DNA from: Pogona vitticeps
Lineage: Eukaryota > Chordata > Lepidosauria > Squamata > Agamidae
Length of the DNA stretch: 64,000 nucleotides
Assembly: GCF_051106095.1 (NCBI RefSeq)
Contig: NC_135786.1
Coordinates: forward strand, 207,261,001-207,325,000
Direction of reading: 5' to 3'
Notes under the pieces: generated by a model
What the model was told of the DNA's origin: nothing
The model's input: only the letters and a program-made list of their open reading frames with translations
The model's database searches: none
Translations under genes and position numbers: made by a program
Shown here: positions 10,543-19,146 of the stretch, piece by piece
How the letters are laid out: each line of letters opens with the position of its first letter
Numbering within the stretch: position 1 is the first letter of the stretch

Positions 10543-13500
10543 CTGAAAAGTAACGGGGAGGGAGAGACTTTATTTTTTCATTCAGTTCTAAATCAAATAA
10601 TATTAAAAACAACAATTGTTGCTTCAGTTTGCTTACCTTTGCTGCACTTCTGTTGTTGTCATTTTTAAGCTTAGCCAAGGAAGCTGCAGAATCTATAACT
10701 CTGCCAATGCTCCAGCGACTACAGAAGAACATGGGCTTGCTTTTTTCCTTGGTTTCTTTAGGTAAAAATACTTGGAAATAGATTCTTTCTGTCTGCAGCA
10801 GAAAAGGCGATTTATATAATGTTAGCATTTCAGTTCTTAGTCACATATTTAATATTAACATAAATCCTCCAAAAGAGATTCTCTATAAACAATAGAGAAA
10901 CCACATGGAGCATCTGACAGTAAAATAGGATCTACATCCACTTTTTGATAATCCAATGTTATTCTAGTGTTGGGCTCTTGATATCTAGTGGGACATCTCT
11001 CCCATAAAATAGCTACCCATCCCACATGCTCCTTGCAGTCTATGATGCTAGACTTGGCACACCTAAGGAATAAAAAAAAAGCCCAGCACAAGTAACCAAG
11101 CTCTCTCTCAGTCATGTCCCCTTCCCACTGGAATAAGCTTCCTACAGAGGTTCGCCAAGCACCATCCGTCTGTTTTTAGGAAGGTAATATCAAATTATAT
11201 AGAGCTGCCTTCTACTAGTGTAACTATTGTGTAAATACTGAGATATTCAAATAAGTTTTAATTAGTGTATTTTTATTTAAAGGTAGTTTTCAGCTAGCAT
11301 CAGGGTTTATTGTATTTACTAGGACTCTGGAGAACAGGATTCAAATCTTCACTTGGCCGTGGAAACTCAATGGGGAAGAGGAACTGGTAAAACCAGTCCT
11401 TAAATATCTCACTTACCTTGAAAGCCCTATTAAGGTCGCTATAAGTCAGTTCCAACTTGCCAGCACAGAACAACACACATGATTACATCACCTGTCCCGC
11501 TATGTTGCCTTTTTAAATTAGTTTTAGTTATTTTGGTGTTGTCTTTTGTGTACGTGGACTGGGATGTTTAATTGTTTTTGTATAATTATTATGTTTTTGT
11601 TTCTTACAGTGTTGTTTGTTTTATCATGTTATAAATCATCCAGAGTGGCCTTGGTAGCCAGATGGACGATACAGAAGTTGATTGTATGAATGAATTTTAT
11701 TTATATTGGGAACCACCCAGAAAATGTCAACACTAATGGAGCAGTATAGAAATGGAAATTAATAAATAACAACCCTTTAACTATTTAAAAGTGGTTTATG
11801 AGGAAAATAGAACAAGCTTGTTTTCTTTGGGTCCAGGAAGTGGGATCCAGAGCAACAGATTCAAATTACAAGGAGATTTGAGGTGATCATTAAGAATTTC
11901 TTAACAGTAAGATCTGTTTGCCAATAAAATTGACTACCTTGAATGGTGGACTCTGTTTCATCAGTTTTTTAAATGGAGGTTTGATGGCCATTTGTCAAGG
12001 ACATTTTAGCTGTGTATTTCCTGCTTTGTCCGGGTTAGGCTTGTTGAGTGTTTACTTTGCACTAGTGAAATTTATGATGTAAACGTTCATGTTTCCATGA
12101 AAACCAGTATTTTCTCATAAGATCAGGTGTCAGGCATTCGCTTTTGTAAATAAGTGTTTCAAAATACATAAATTCTTTCAGCCACAAAACAGAGAAGCTA
12201 AGAAAAAGGGATTATACTGAGGAGAAATGTTGCTTCAGCATGATAATACTTTTTCTTTCATATTTTGCAACAGCTTCTCCATCAATTTCACTCCCCCTCT
12301 CAATTATTTAGGTAGTTTACACCTTTGTAGGTCAAATGTTTTTTTCTTTCAGCAAGCCCTAATCTGAAAAAAAAGTTATAAAAAATGTAACAGCAAATAT
12401 ACAAAAATCAATTTTCTTTCAATATGGTAATAAATACAAAATGTATGTGGTGTCTTGCTATCAACAAGATAAGCATGGTTTACCTGTGGCAAGGATACAT
12501 CCCCACAAGCATGCATTTTCAATTTCATCAGAGCCACCTTAGCTGCTGTTTCATTGTTCTTGGCTCCTCTGCATCTTTTACTCACTGTGCCTCCTTTCTT
12601 GGACTCTGTGATAGACACATGTGCTCAATGTAAGAGGAGTTATTTGTTTCTCTCATTTTGCTAAGAATAAAATCTGCTCCAGTGCACACTTGCAAGATGC
12701 TGAGAAACCTGTGCATTGGGAGGGTGATATACTCTTGCACAAATCTTCCATATGTGAAGACTCATAAGAATACATTCAAGACTCAAGAGTACATTTCTAA
12801 TGAATGAGATTATAATAGGAGCATTATAACATGGATAACCTATCATGGGGCTGAACATGATTACAGGGAGATTCAGCCTTATTTTCAGGTATCACAGGAC
12901 TCCACAGAATGTACAATGCAATTCTTTACATGTCTGCTCAGAAATCCCTGAGTTCACATATAGGACTGCAACTTTAGTCCCTGTGGTATCTCTGTCAAAA
13001 CAGGAAACACCGTTAGGTCTCTAATCCTATATTCACAAACCTAGGAACAAGCCTACCTGAATTCACTGGCAGTTAACATCTGGGAAAACATTTATAAATT
13101 AAACCCTAAAATTTGAACACGTTAATGCCAATATCCTGTTTATTCTACTGCCCAATAGAAAAGAAAATAGAATGTGGTATTATCTTACTAAACTTACCTA
13201 CAATGTCTCTAACAAGTTGCTGGGTAGCAGCCATACGAGGTTTGGGGATTTCTAATTTCTCACACTCATGATCTGACTGATGACGATGCCTGAAAATAAT
13301 ATATATGAAAACGTTTATCAGGTATTTTGCAAGGCAATGCAATGGCCTCACAGTCTTGAGACTAGTTAAATTCATTCTTTTACTTGCCTTAAGCAAAAAT
13401 GTTTTTCACAGTAAGCACACAACACAGGTACAAGTTCTCTTCCTTCACAACCTTTATATGTGCACAAGATAGATTTGTGGTGATCCGGTTTCACATCCTC

Positions 13501-16500
13501 ACTCTTCAGATTTGCCTAAGTTAATTTCAAAAGACAAGTCAGATAAATATGTGTACAAAGAGTTCTCATGGTTAAACATTCTGAAGCAGTATGTTATATG
13601 GGGTTTAAACTTGGCATTTCGTCAGTCGCCTCAATCATCAGTAACCCTTGGGGTCCCTTTTAGCTCCACAGTTCTATGATTCCTGTTTTTCAATTCTTTT
13701 TTTTTTTTTGTCGAGAAGCACAAACCATACTGTACTTAGGTAGTTCAGTTGAAATAGCAAACTATGGCTTAAATCCACTTTTAAGTTACAACTAGAAGGA
13801 TAATTAAATCAGTGCAGAACTGATGAATCAACTCCTGCTTAAGTGCAACTGATCCAAGGTGCTTACTCTAATTGCAACTTACTACTGCAGTTCAACCAAT
13901 GATCTACTGCAGTGCTTCCAAATCTTGGGTAACCCAGGTGTTCATGAACTGCAACTCCCAGAAACCCTGGTGAGCACAGCTGGTGGTGAAGGTTTCTGGG
14001 AATTGCAGTCCAAGAACACCTGGGTTACCCAAGGTTGGAACCACTGCAAAACTTTAATGTAAGGTTTTTAAGGAGGCTAATGCAAGAACTGGGATTGCAT
14101 GACTCCCAGACTCAACCATATAATGCCACCGTTGACTGTCCATTTCCATCCTTTGCTAAATTAACAGCAGTCAAGCATGACATTTTAAAGGAATGGTTCA
14201 TATATGCAAGCTGCCCCCTTTAAAAAAAACAGTTCCCATATACTGTAGGACTTTGTGAAAAAAGAAAGGGGTTAGAGGTCTGCAATCACTTGATTATAAC
14301 TCCAGCATCTTTGATCATTGACAATTCTGGCTTGGACTTTGGGAGTTGGCCAATGCAATTCTAACTCAAAGACATACCAACTGCAGTGACAATTGGAATA
14401 GGGATAGGAGGTAGTGGAAGACAGGAGGGCCTGGTGTGCTCTGGTCCATGGGGTCACAAAGAGTCAGACACGACTTAATGACTAAACAACAACAACAACT
14501 ATCACTTCAGATGATCCTTGGTTGTTTTGGCCAGAGGTGTACTATAAATCCACCTGAAGGAGACATTTCCCATCCTGCTCTATAGGAACTAGACTACTGT
14601 ATGTGCAAGATAGTGGGAAATTGCCACAAGTTGTATTGGTGGCATGCAAGCACAGTGTTAGCTTCCATTTGTATTAACAAAAAAACCCAGTTCACACTGA
14701 ATTTTTTGTGCACTGTCCCAGACATAGGATGGATTGTGTGGGCTGAAAAGGGTGCTCATTTGCAAATACTTTTTGATTTTTTTTAAAAAAGTGTATGGTA
14801 ATTTGATTGTAGTGAAAAAATCAGTTAAGTCTTGCTTGCAAAGACTTGCAAAATAGTTTTAATTGTGCTAAGGGAATTAACATCAACATTACCTGAAAGA
14901 GCCACAGAATTAAGTACCAGTTATCAACTTACCCCAGAACAATTGTGAGCAGCCCGACTTCTATGCTGAAGACTTATAGTTACATAAAAACAAAAACAGG
15001 ATATATCATTAGTTTTGGACATAGGATTAAAATGGGAAGGGCAGCTAGATTAATCTTGTGTTGCCCAGTTTAAATTAAGCTAATGTTAAACATGCAAGAA
15101 ACATGTATATATTTGCTTTGATTTCACTTGTTTCTCTCATGCTTTGCTTTCTCTTACCTCTCCTGTTTTATCCTTCTCTCCTTTTCCTTCCCTGCCTACC
15201 TACATTTACACTGTGTGTTCTGCAAAACTGGAAAATATATTTTTATGTTGGCTTGTTACTATTAAGCACCAAGACAAATGACTGTACTGTACATATAATA
15301 AATTGGAATTCCTTACCAAAAACATCCTGAACAGCCATCACAGACAAAAGGTAGAAAATCTGAAAGTGCAGAGATAATATCTATTGAAATATTAGATGCT
15401 TATGCTCATGAAAACAACAACAATAGTATTCCCCATTGTCATGTCACTATGATCCTCAGCTGTTTTTTAATAGTATGGTGCAGGCCACAGCTATAACGCA
15501 AACACGTAAAGCACACTTAACATCTGCACCATGACTGATTGAGGACTTTGAAGAATGCCTTAATCACTAGTTCTAAAATGACTGAAGCAAGAAATTGGAT
15601 GCTTTTCTTTTCTTTGAGACATGTTATGTGATATAACTCCAATAATAATAAATAACTTTTGTTTTCTTTCCTTGAGCTTCTAACTAGAGTAATCATTCTT
15701 GATGCTGCTGGTTCAAGTCTGAATTTTGCTTTTATTTGTTTTAATGCATTTTTCCCATTTAAATATTATTTGCCATGTGGTGCCCTTAAGTTGCATCCAA
15801 CTTTTGTTAACCCTAACAGGGTTTTTAAGGAATATAAGATATTTATGGACTGGCTGTACTAGCGCCACCCTCCACTGAATTTTTTCTGGCACAGCAAGGA
15901 TTTGAACCCACATCTCCTGAGTCCTTGTCCAACACTCTATATATACACCACCACACTGGCTTATATTTAAATATCATATGCCACTTTTTCAGATGAGGTC
16001 ACGTATTTATGACAAACACTACAAAATGGAAGTAAATTTTAAAAACAAACAAAACCCAGTAAAGCAATTATCAGTGGCCACACCAAGTAAATTCAGGACG
16101 TCTTCTCTTGCCTACTTAGTGTGCACTAAATGAGAGCCAACTTATAAGCGTATTTCTTGAAAAGGGTTAAAATGTTTTAATTACATAAGCGTGCTTTTCC
16201 ATACCTACACATGGACCCGCTCAGCCGGGCGAAAGTATTGCTAAACTATACAGTAGAATAGATCAACTAACCAGGACACGCCTCTTGCCTCGTACGACAA
16301 CAAAAGCCTTCCTAAACCACGCCGGCTGCCTAGGGACCGGAAGTAACATAGCGCCGCCCACACTGAGGGCAAACCACGCCCCTTTGTTCAGGCTGTTCCC
16401 GTCCTCCCCGCTTTTAACCATCGCCGACGGGAAGCATCCATAGAGACAAAAGGAAAAAAAAGGTCGCAGGCAATTATCCTACACTTCCGGTACCCATTTG

Positions 16501-16840
16501 AACAATACTGCCATGAGGAGCACGAGCATGAAGAATAATGGAAGGAATCGGGCAACCCTCAAATCTGCACGTTGACCTTCGATTGAGAACCAGAAGTGCT
16601 CCAACTCTTAATCATTATGACTGCATGATCCCACGGAGCCATCTGCCAGGCTGGAAGCGCAAGTGTTTCCACCCGCTCCAGTTGTACCCGCGTACAACTG
16701 TCCTAGCCTCCCCGACAAATCTGGCTGTCCACTGACCCTTTCCTCCATAGCCATCAGCTTCTGCCTTCCACCTCACGGCTCTTACCAAGTTGTCCACAAT
16801 CCTCCACTTGGCAGTGTTGCCCGATTTCCAATTCCGCCAT
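10372..16840 (-). CDS. ZFAND1: ZFAND1, AN1-type zinc finger protein 1 (complete, 8 exons)
   Basis: In mammals ZFAND1 brings p97/VCP and the 26S proteasome to arsenite-induced stress granules. Exons in transcript order are 16840-16786, 15359-15317, 14972-14933, 13515-13388, 13289-13198, 12605-12484, 10792-10637 and 10542-10372. They total 807 nt, or 268 codons plus stop, equal to the human length. Both AN1 fingers are complete: C10, C15, C25, C28, C33, H36, H42, C44 and C64, C69, C79, C82, C87, H90, H96, C98. The C-terminal ubiquitin-like region starts near TERIYFQVFLP and ends EDADSYLE. The ATG at 16840-16838 gives the conserved MAELEIGQHC start. All introns are GT-AG except the one after 13515-13388, which uses a GC donor. 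The frame is unbroken. Confidence 0.96.
10637..10792 (-). CDS. ZFAND1: ZFAND1 exon 7
   Basis: 156 nt, 52 codons, from TERIYFQVFLPKETKEKSKP to KLKNDNNRSAAK. This is the start of the C-terminal ubiquitin-like region. Acceptor ctgcag, donor gtaagc. Confidence 0.95.
11311..11480 (+). mobile_element. tRNA-derived SINE (Sauria-like), plus orientation
   Basis: 'aggactctggagaacagg', 'attcaaatcttcactt', 'gaaagccctattaagg' and 'ataagtcagttccaacttg' follow the order of the family consensus from head to BovB-like tail. It lies in the ZFAND1 intron between exons 6 and 7. Confidence 0.6.
11500..11775 (+). mobile_element. L2-like LINE 3' tail
   Basis: 'catccagagtggccttgg', 'agccagatggacgatacaga' and an A-rich 'aattaataaataac' end form the usual L2-clade terminus. 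Only the 3' few hundred bases are present. Confidence 0.5.
12484..12605 (-). CDS. ZFAND1: ZFAND1 exon 6
   Basis: 122 nt, ESKKGGTVSKRCRGAKNNET then AAKVALMKLKMHACGDVSLP plus Q. A basic, helix-prone linker. Donor gtaaac. Confidence 0.94.
13198..13289 (-). CDS. ZFAND1: ZFAND1 exon 5
   Basis: 92 nt, HRHQSDHECEKLEIPKPRMA then ATQQLVRDIV, nearly identical to mammals. It finishes the second AN1 finger. Donor gtaagt. Confidence 0.95.
13388..13515 (-). CDS. ZFAND1: ZFAND1 exon 4 (GC donor)
   Basis: 128 nt, from ANLKSEDVKPDHHK through CTYKGCEGRELV to CAYCEKHFCL. The exon ends ...AAG followed by gcaagt, a GC splice donor with an otherwise ideal consensus. Using it restores FCLRHRHQSD across the junction. 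Confidence 0.92.
13610..13685 (+). mobile_element. CR1-type 3' tail remnant
   Basis: 'acccttggggtccctttt' followed by 'ttctatgattcctg' is the typical CR1 3' terminus, also borrowed by some SINEs. A short, decayed stub. Confidence 0.4.
13910..14046. mobile_element. hAT-type miniature element with long inverted repeats
   Basis: The ends are 'cagtgcttccaaatcttggg' and 'acccaaggttggaaccactg'. Inside, 'cccaggtgttcatgaactgc' faces 'gcagtccaagaacacctggg'. It is 137 bp and nearly a full hairpin. CAGTG...CACTG ends suit hAT elements. An 8-bp target duplication is not recognisable. Located in ZFAND1 intron 3. Confidence 0.65.
14405..14503 (+). mobile_element. BovB (RTE) LINE 3' end fragment
   Basis: 'ggtccatggggtcacaaaga' then 'gtcagacacgacttaatgac' and an (AAC)n tail: the canonical BovB 3' end in sense orientation. 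Confidence 0.75.
14933..14972 (-). CDS. ZFAND1: ZFAND1 exon 3 (40 nt)
   Basis: Encodes CLQHRSRAAHNCSG. The acceptor is placed at ataag|tcttcag rather than the nearer cttcag, because only this keeps phase and restores the C33 and H36 ligands. Donor gtaagt. Confidence 0.88.
15317..15359 (-). CDS. ZFAND1: ZFAND1 exon 2 (43 nt)
   Basis: A short exon encoding DFLPFVCDGCSGCF between acceptor tttcag and donor gtaagg. Phase and zinc ligands fix its borders. Confidence 0.92.
15775..15960 (-). mobile_element. tRNA-derived SINE, minus orientation
   Basis: 'cttaagttgcatccaactt' and 'cctaacagggtttttaagg' (tail) are followed by 'ggatttgaacccacatctc' and 'ctgagtccttgtcc' (tRNA-like head), all on the minus strand. 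Located in ZFAND1 intron 1. Confidence 0.6.
16260..16500. promoter_or_regulatory. CpG-rich promoter-like block in ZFAND1 intron 1
   Basis: A CpG-rich patch flanked by A/T-rich DNA. It has a perfect ETS/GABP site ACCGGAAGT (16337-16345), a second in opposite orientation (cacttccggt, near 16481-16490), and CACGCC-type GC boxes. It lies about 400 bp downstream of the ZFAND1 ATG exon. It may be an alternative ZFAND1 promoter or an enhancer. No new coding first exon is obvious. Confidence 0.4.
16786..16840 (-). CDS. ZFAND1: ZFAND1 exon 1
   Basis: 55 nt, 18 codons plus one base, MAELEIGQHCQVEDCGQL, ending at donor gtaaga. It holds the first two zinc ligands. Confidence 0.93.
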
Positions 16841-16965
16841 GTTTTTTACAGAGCGCATGCGCGCTCCTCCACCATGGTTCCCATCCTTTCATCTTCTTGA
16901 GTGGGCGTAACTACGACAAAGAAACGACTGCTGTCGTCCACGTCACCCCGAGGGGCGGGGCTAAA
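16838..16965 (-). promoter_or_regulatory. ZFAND1: ZFAND1 core promoter and 5' UTR
   Basis: Just upstream of the minus-strand ATG lie a palindromic NRF1 site GCGCATGCGC (16853-16862), an acgtcac CRE-like half site (around 16940-16946) and an Sp1-type GC box ggggcgggg (16952-16960). No TATA box. Typical of a housekeeping promoter. Confidence 0.6.
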
Positions 16966-17589
16966 GGATTTAGCATTTTGATAGAAATAAGTAGTAAGAT
17001 GAAGAACGAATTCTTTAAAAGTATCGCGTTCGTTATTGCTCTGTTTCGATTCTGATGCCTAGAATAGATGTGCAACTTGTTCTTGTGTACAATTTTTTCT
17101 GTACTATCAATAAAGGCTTTGTGCAAAGCCTTGAAGAAGTGGAATTTTCTCTTGGAAAGCTTGCAATTTGTTTGATTTTTAGTGGCCGAATAAAAGGTAC
17201 CACTTTTCTTTTGCACTTACAGCTCTAGTAAGATGTTGTTTCAATGGAGCTTCTTACAAGGAAGCTTCAATCCCATTGAAATTAATAGGAGACTGTAAAT
17301 GCAAGGGACTTTACAAAACCAATTGAATTTTAGTTTGTTTTTGTTTTGGTTTAATTTGCTGACAGGTGGAAAGAACATAGACTGCAATCCTATTACAGTG
17401 ATTTTTAGAGAGTAAGGTTCATTTTATTCTGAAGGACTTCTTCGTAAATAGGCTTCAAATGTGCTGTTCAGCCATTTCAATGATTCAAAGCTGAGAGGGG
17501 GTAATAATTTTGCATCATAAGCACTGTTCACCAGTAGAAACCTTTCTTATGGAAACATCAATATTTCTCTCTCAGTGATTTCATATGGC

Positions 17590-18110
17590 AGGATCTGGAT
17601 ACTTATCTTTTGCAGATTGCCCCATGTATCAAGTGTACCTGTGGGGGTAGTGACATCCCAAGAAAGGCTTCCTCCTGAGCAAGCTCATAAAGGGAGATGC
17701 GGTTTTTGAGATAGCTTGGACCTAAGCCATTTGGACCTTTATAGGTTAGAACCCACATTTTGAGTTGAGCCTGGACCTGGATCAGCAGTCAGTTGAAGTT
17801 GTTGCAAAGGGTGTGTGTGTTGCGATACCTTTAATCAGCCCCAGCTAACAATCTGGCTGCAGTGGTTTGGATCCGCTGGAGTTTCTGAGCCCTTTCCAAA
17901 GGCAGATTCACACCAGTTTTATGTAGATGTTAATTAGGCTAGGGGACAAAACAGAACTCTGAGGAACCCAAGCAGGCAAATGGCCAGTATATTGAACAGG
18001 AGTCGCCCATCACCACCTTCTGAGTTCTCCCCTTTTAGGAAGGACCAGAGCCTGTAAAACAGTGCCTCCAAATCTGATCACAGAAAGACTGCCCAGAAGA
18101 ATACTGTGGG
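17590..18110 (-). mobile_element. L2/CR1-like LINE fragment, minus orientation
   Basis: Phrases such as 'agcttggacctaagccattt', 'cctttataggttagaacccac', 'cagccccagctaacaatctgg' and 'ctgaggaacccaagcagg' match, on the minus strand, the C-terminal RT region and 3' UTR of this LINE type. The equivalent region of the intact copy lies near 31590-32290. Decayed, with no open frame. Confidence 0.5.
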
Positions 18111-18209
18111 CTCGGGACAGAAACACAGAAAAGGGTGATACCGTAACACTGAGCATCTCTATACAGCTAACAAGCTGCATAAATGGAACTAACAGTTAGT
18201 TCGACATTG

Positions 18210-18395
18210 TCTCTTATGTACCATTGGAGTCAGTATCAACTTAGTGACCCTTATAGGACTGGCAAAGAAAGAAACACATTTAAGAAGTGGTTTTGCCAGT
18301 CCACCTCCTCCTCCTGGGAGTTTCCGAGCCGGGATTTGAACCTAGGCCTCCTGAGTCCTAATCCCTTATTCTATCTATTATATCCCACTGGGACA
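18210..18395 (-). mobile_element. tRNA-derived SINE, minus orientation
   Basis: 'tcaacttagtgacccttata', 'gaagtggttttgccagtcc', 'gggatttgaacctaggcctc' and 'ctgagtccta' give the tail-to-head order of the Sauria-like SINE on the minus strand. It sits just upstream of the CHMP4C CpG island. Confidence 0.65.
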
Positions 18396-18539
18396 TTATT
18401 AGCACAAGTGTGCTTCCGAGCATGTGCAGAGGGCCTATCCTAACAGTATGTCCATTACCGGCCGCTAGGAGCGCCAAATCCCCCGGGGATTTATTTCCCA
18501 GAGGGAGCCACTTCTTTCTGCAAAGACCAGCTTTGTTTT

Positions 18540-18950
18540 GTTAAAATCCACAAGCGCGCTTCCTGTCGCCGGGCGGGCGGCCACGCATCACCTTCTTGTC
18601 ACCTGGGGAGAAAGAGGCGGGGCCTAAGCCCAGGTGGAAACACCTGTAGCAGGTGCGTGTCGGTCACGTGGCTCCGCCGTCGTCCCCGAGAGCAGCCGCT
18701 TCCTTCCCTCCCGGCGTTTCTCCGCCGCCCCGACCCGACGGAGTGAGGAAATGCAGTTACTGCCACCCTCGGCTTGTTGTTAAGCCCGGGCAGGGAAGTG
18801 CGGAGAGGGGCCGCCAGTGGCTGGCTGGCTGGCTATCCGCGCCGAGCGCCTTGGCACTGAGATCGCTTTGGCCGAAGCGGGCTGTCTGTCGATCCCGGGA
18901 TTAAAGCGGCGGCGCCGGCGCCGGGGTCGCCCTTCGGTGGGACGGCGAGG
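18540..18950 (+). promoter_or_regulatory. CHMP4C: CHMP4C promoter and CpG island
   Basis: A strongly CpG-rich stretch that continues through exon 1 to about 19250. It has a GC box gaggcggggc (18614-18623), a CACGTG E-box in the context GTCACGTGGC (18663-18672) and no clear TATA box. The 5' UTR is inferred to begin around 18680-18800. Confidence 0.6.
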
Positions 18951-19146
18951 ATGAGTAAAATCCAGAAGTTTTTCAAGGGCGGGGGGGTTCCCAAGGGGAA
19001 AAACAAAGGGGGCCCTTCCCCGCAGGAGGCTTTAGCCCGGCTGCGGGAAACGGAGGAGATGCTGACGAAGAAGCAGGAGTATCTGGAGGCGAGGATAGGG
19101 AAGGAGCTGGCCCTGGCCAAGAGGCACGGCACCAGGGACAAGCGAG
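18951..19146 (+). CDS. CHMP4C: CHMP4C exon 1
   Basis: 196 nt, 65 codons plus one base. It begins with the membrane-binding MSKIQKFFKGGGVPKGKNK and ends ALAKRHGTRDKR at donor gtgagc. It lies inside the CpG island. Confidence 0.95.

Noticed and set aside
18653-18904. Upstream open frame before the CHMP4C ATG
   Set aside because: It lies in the CpG island, is proline/arginine-rich as expected from GC bias, and is out of frame with CHMP4C. Treated as 5' UTR and promoter.
18951-19146. CHMP4B as the identity of the ESCRT-III gene
   Set aside because: Position next to ZFAND1 and IMPA1, the MSKI.KFFKGGG start and the KQLAAWA end all favour CHMP4C. Human CHMP4B starts MSVFGKLF and ends ELENWAGSM.
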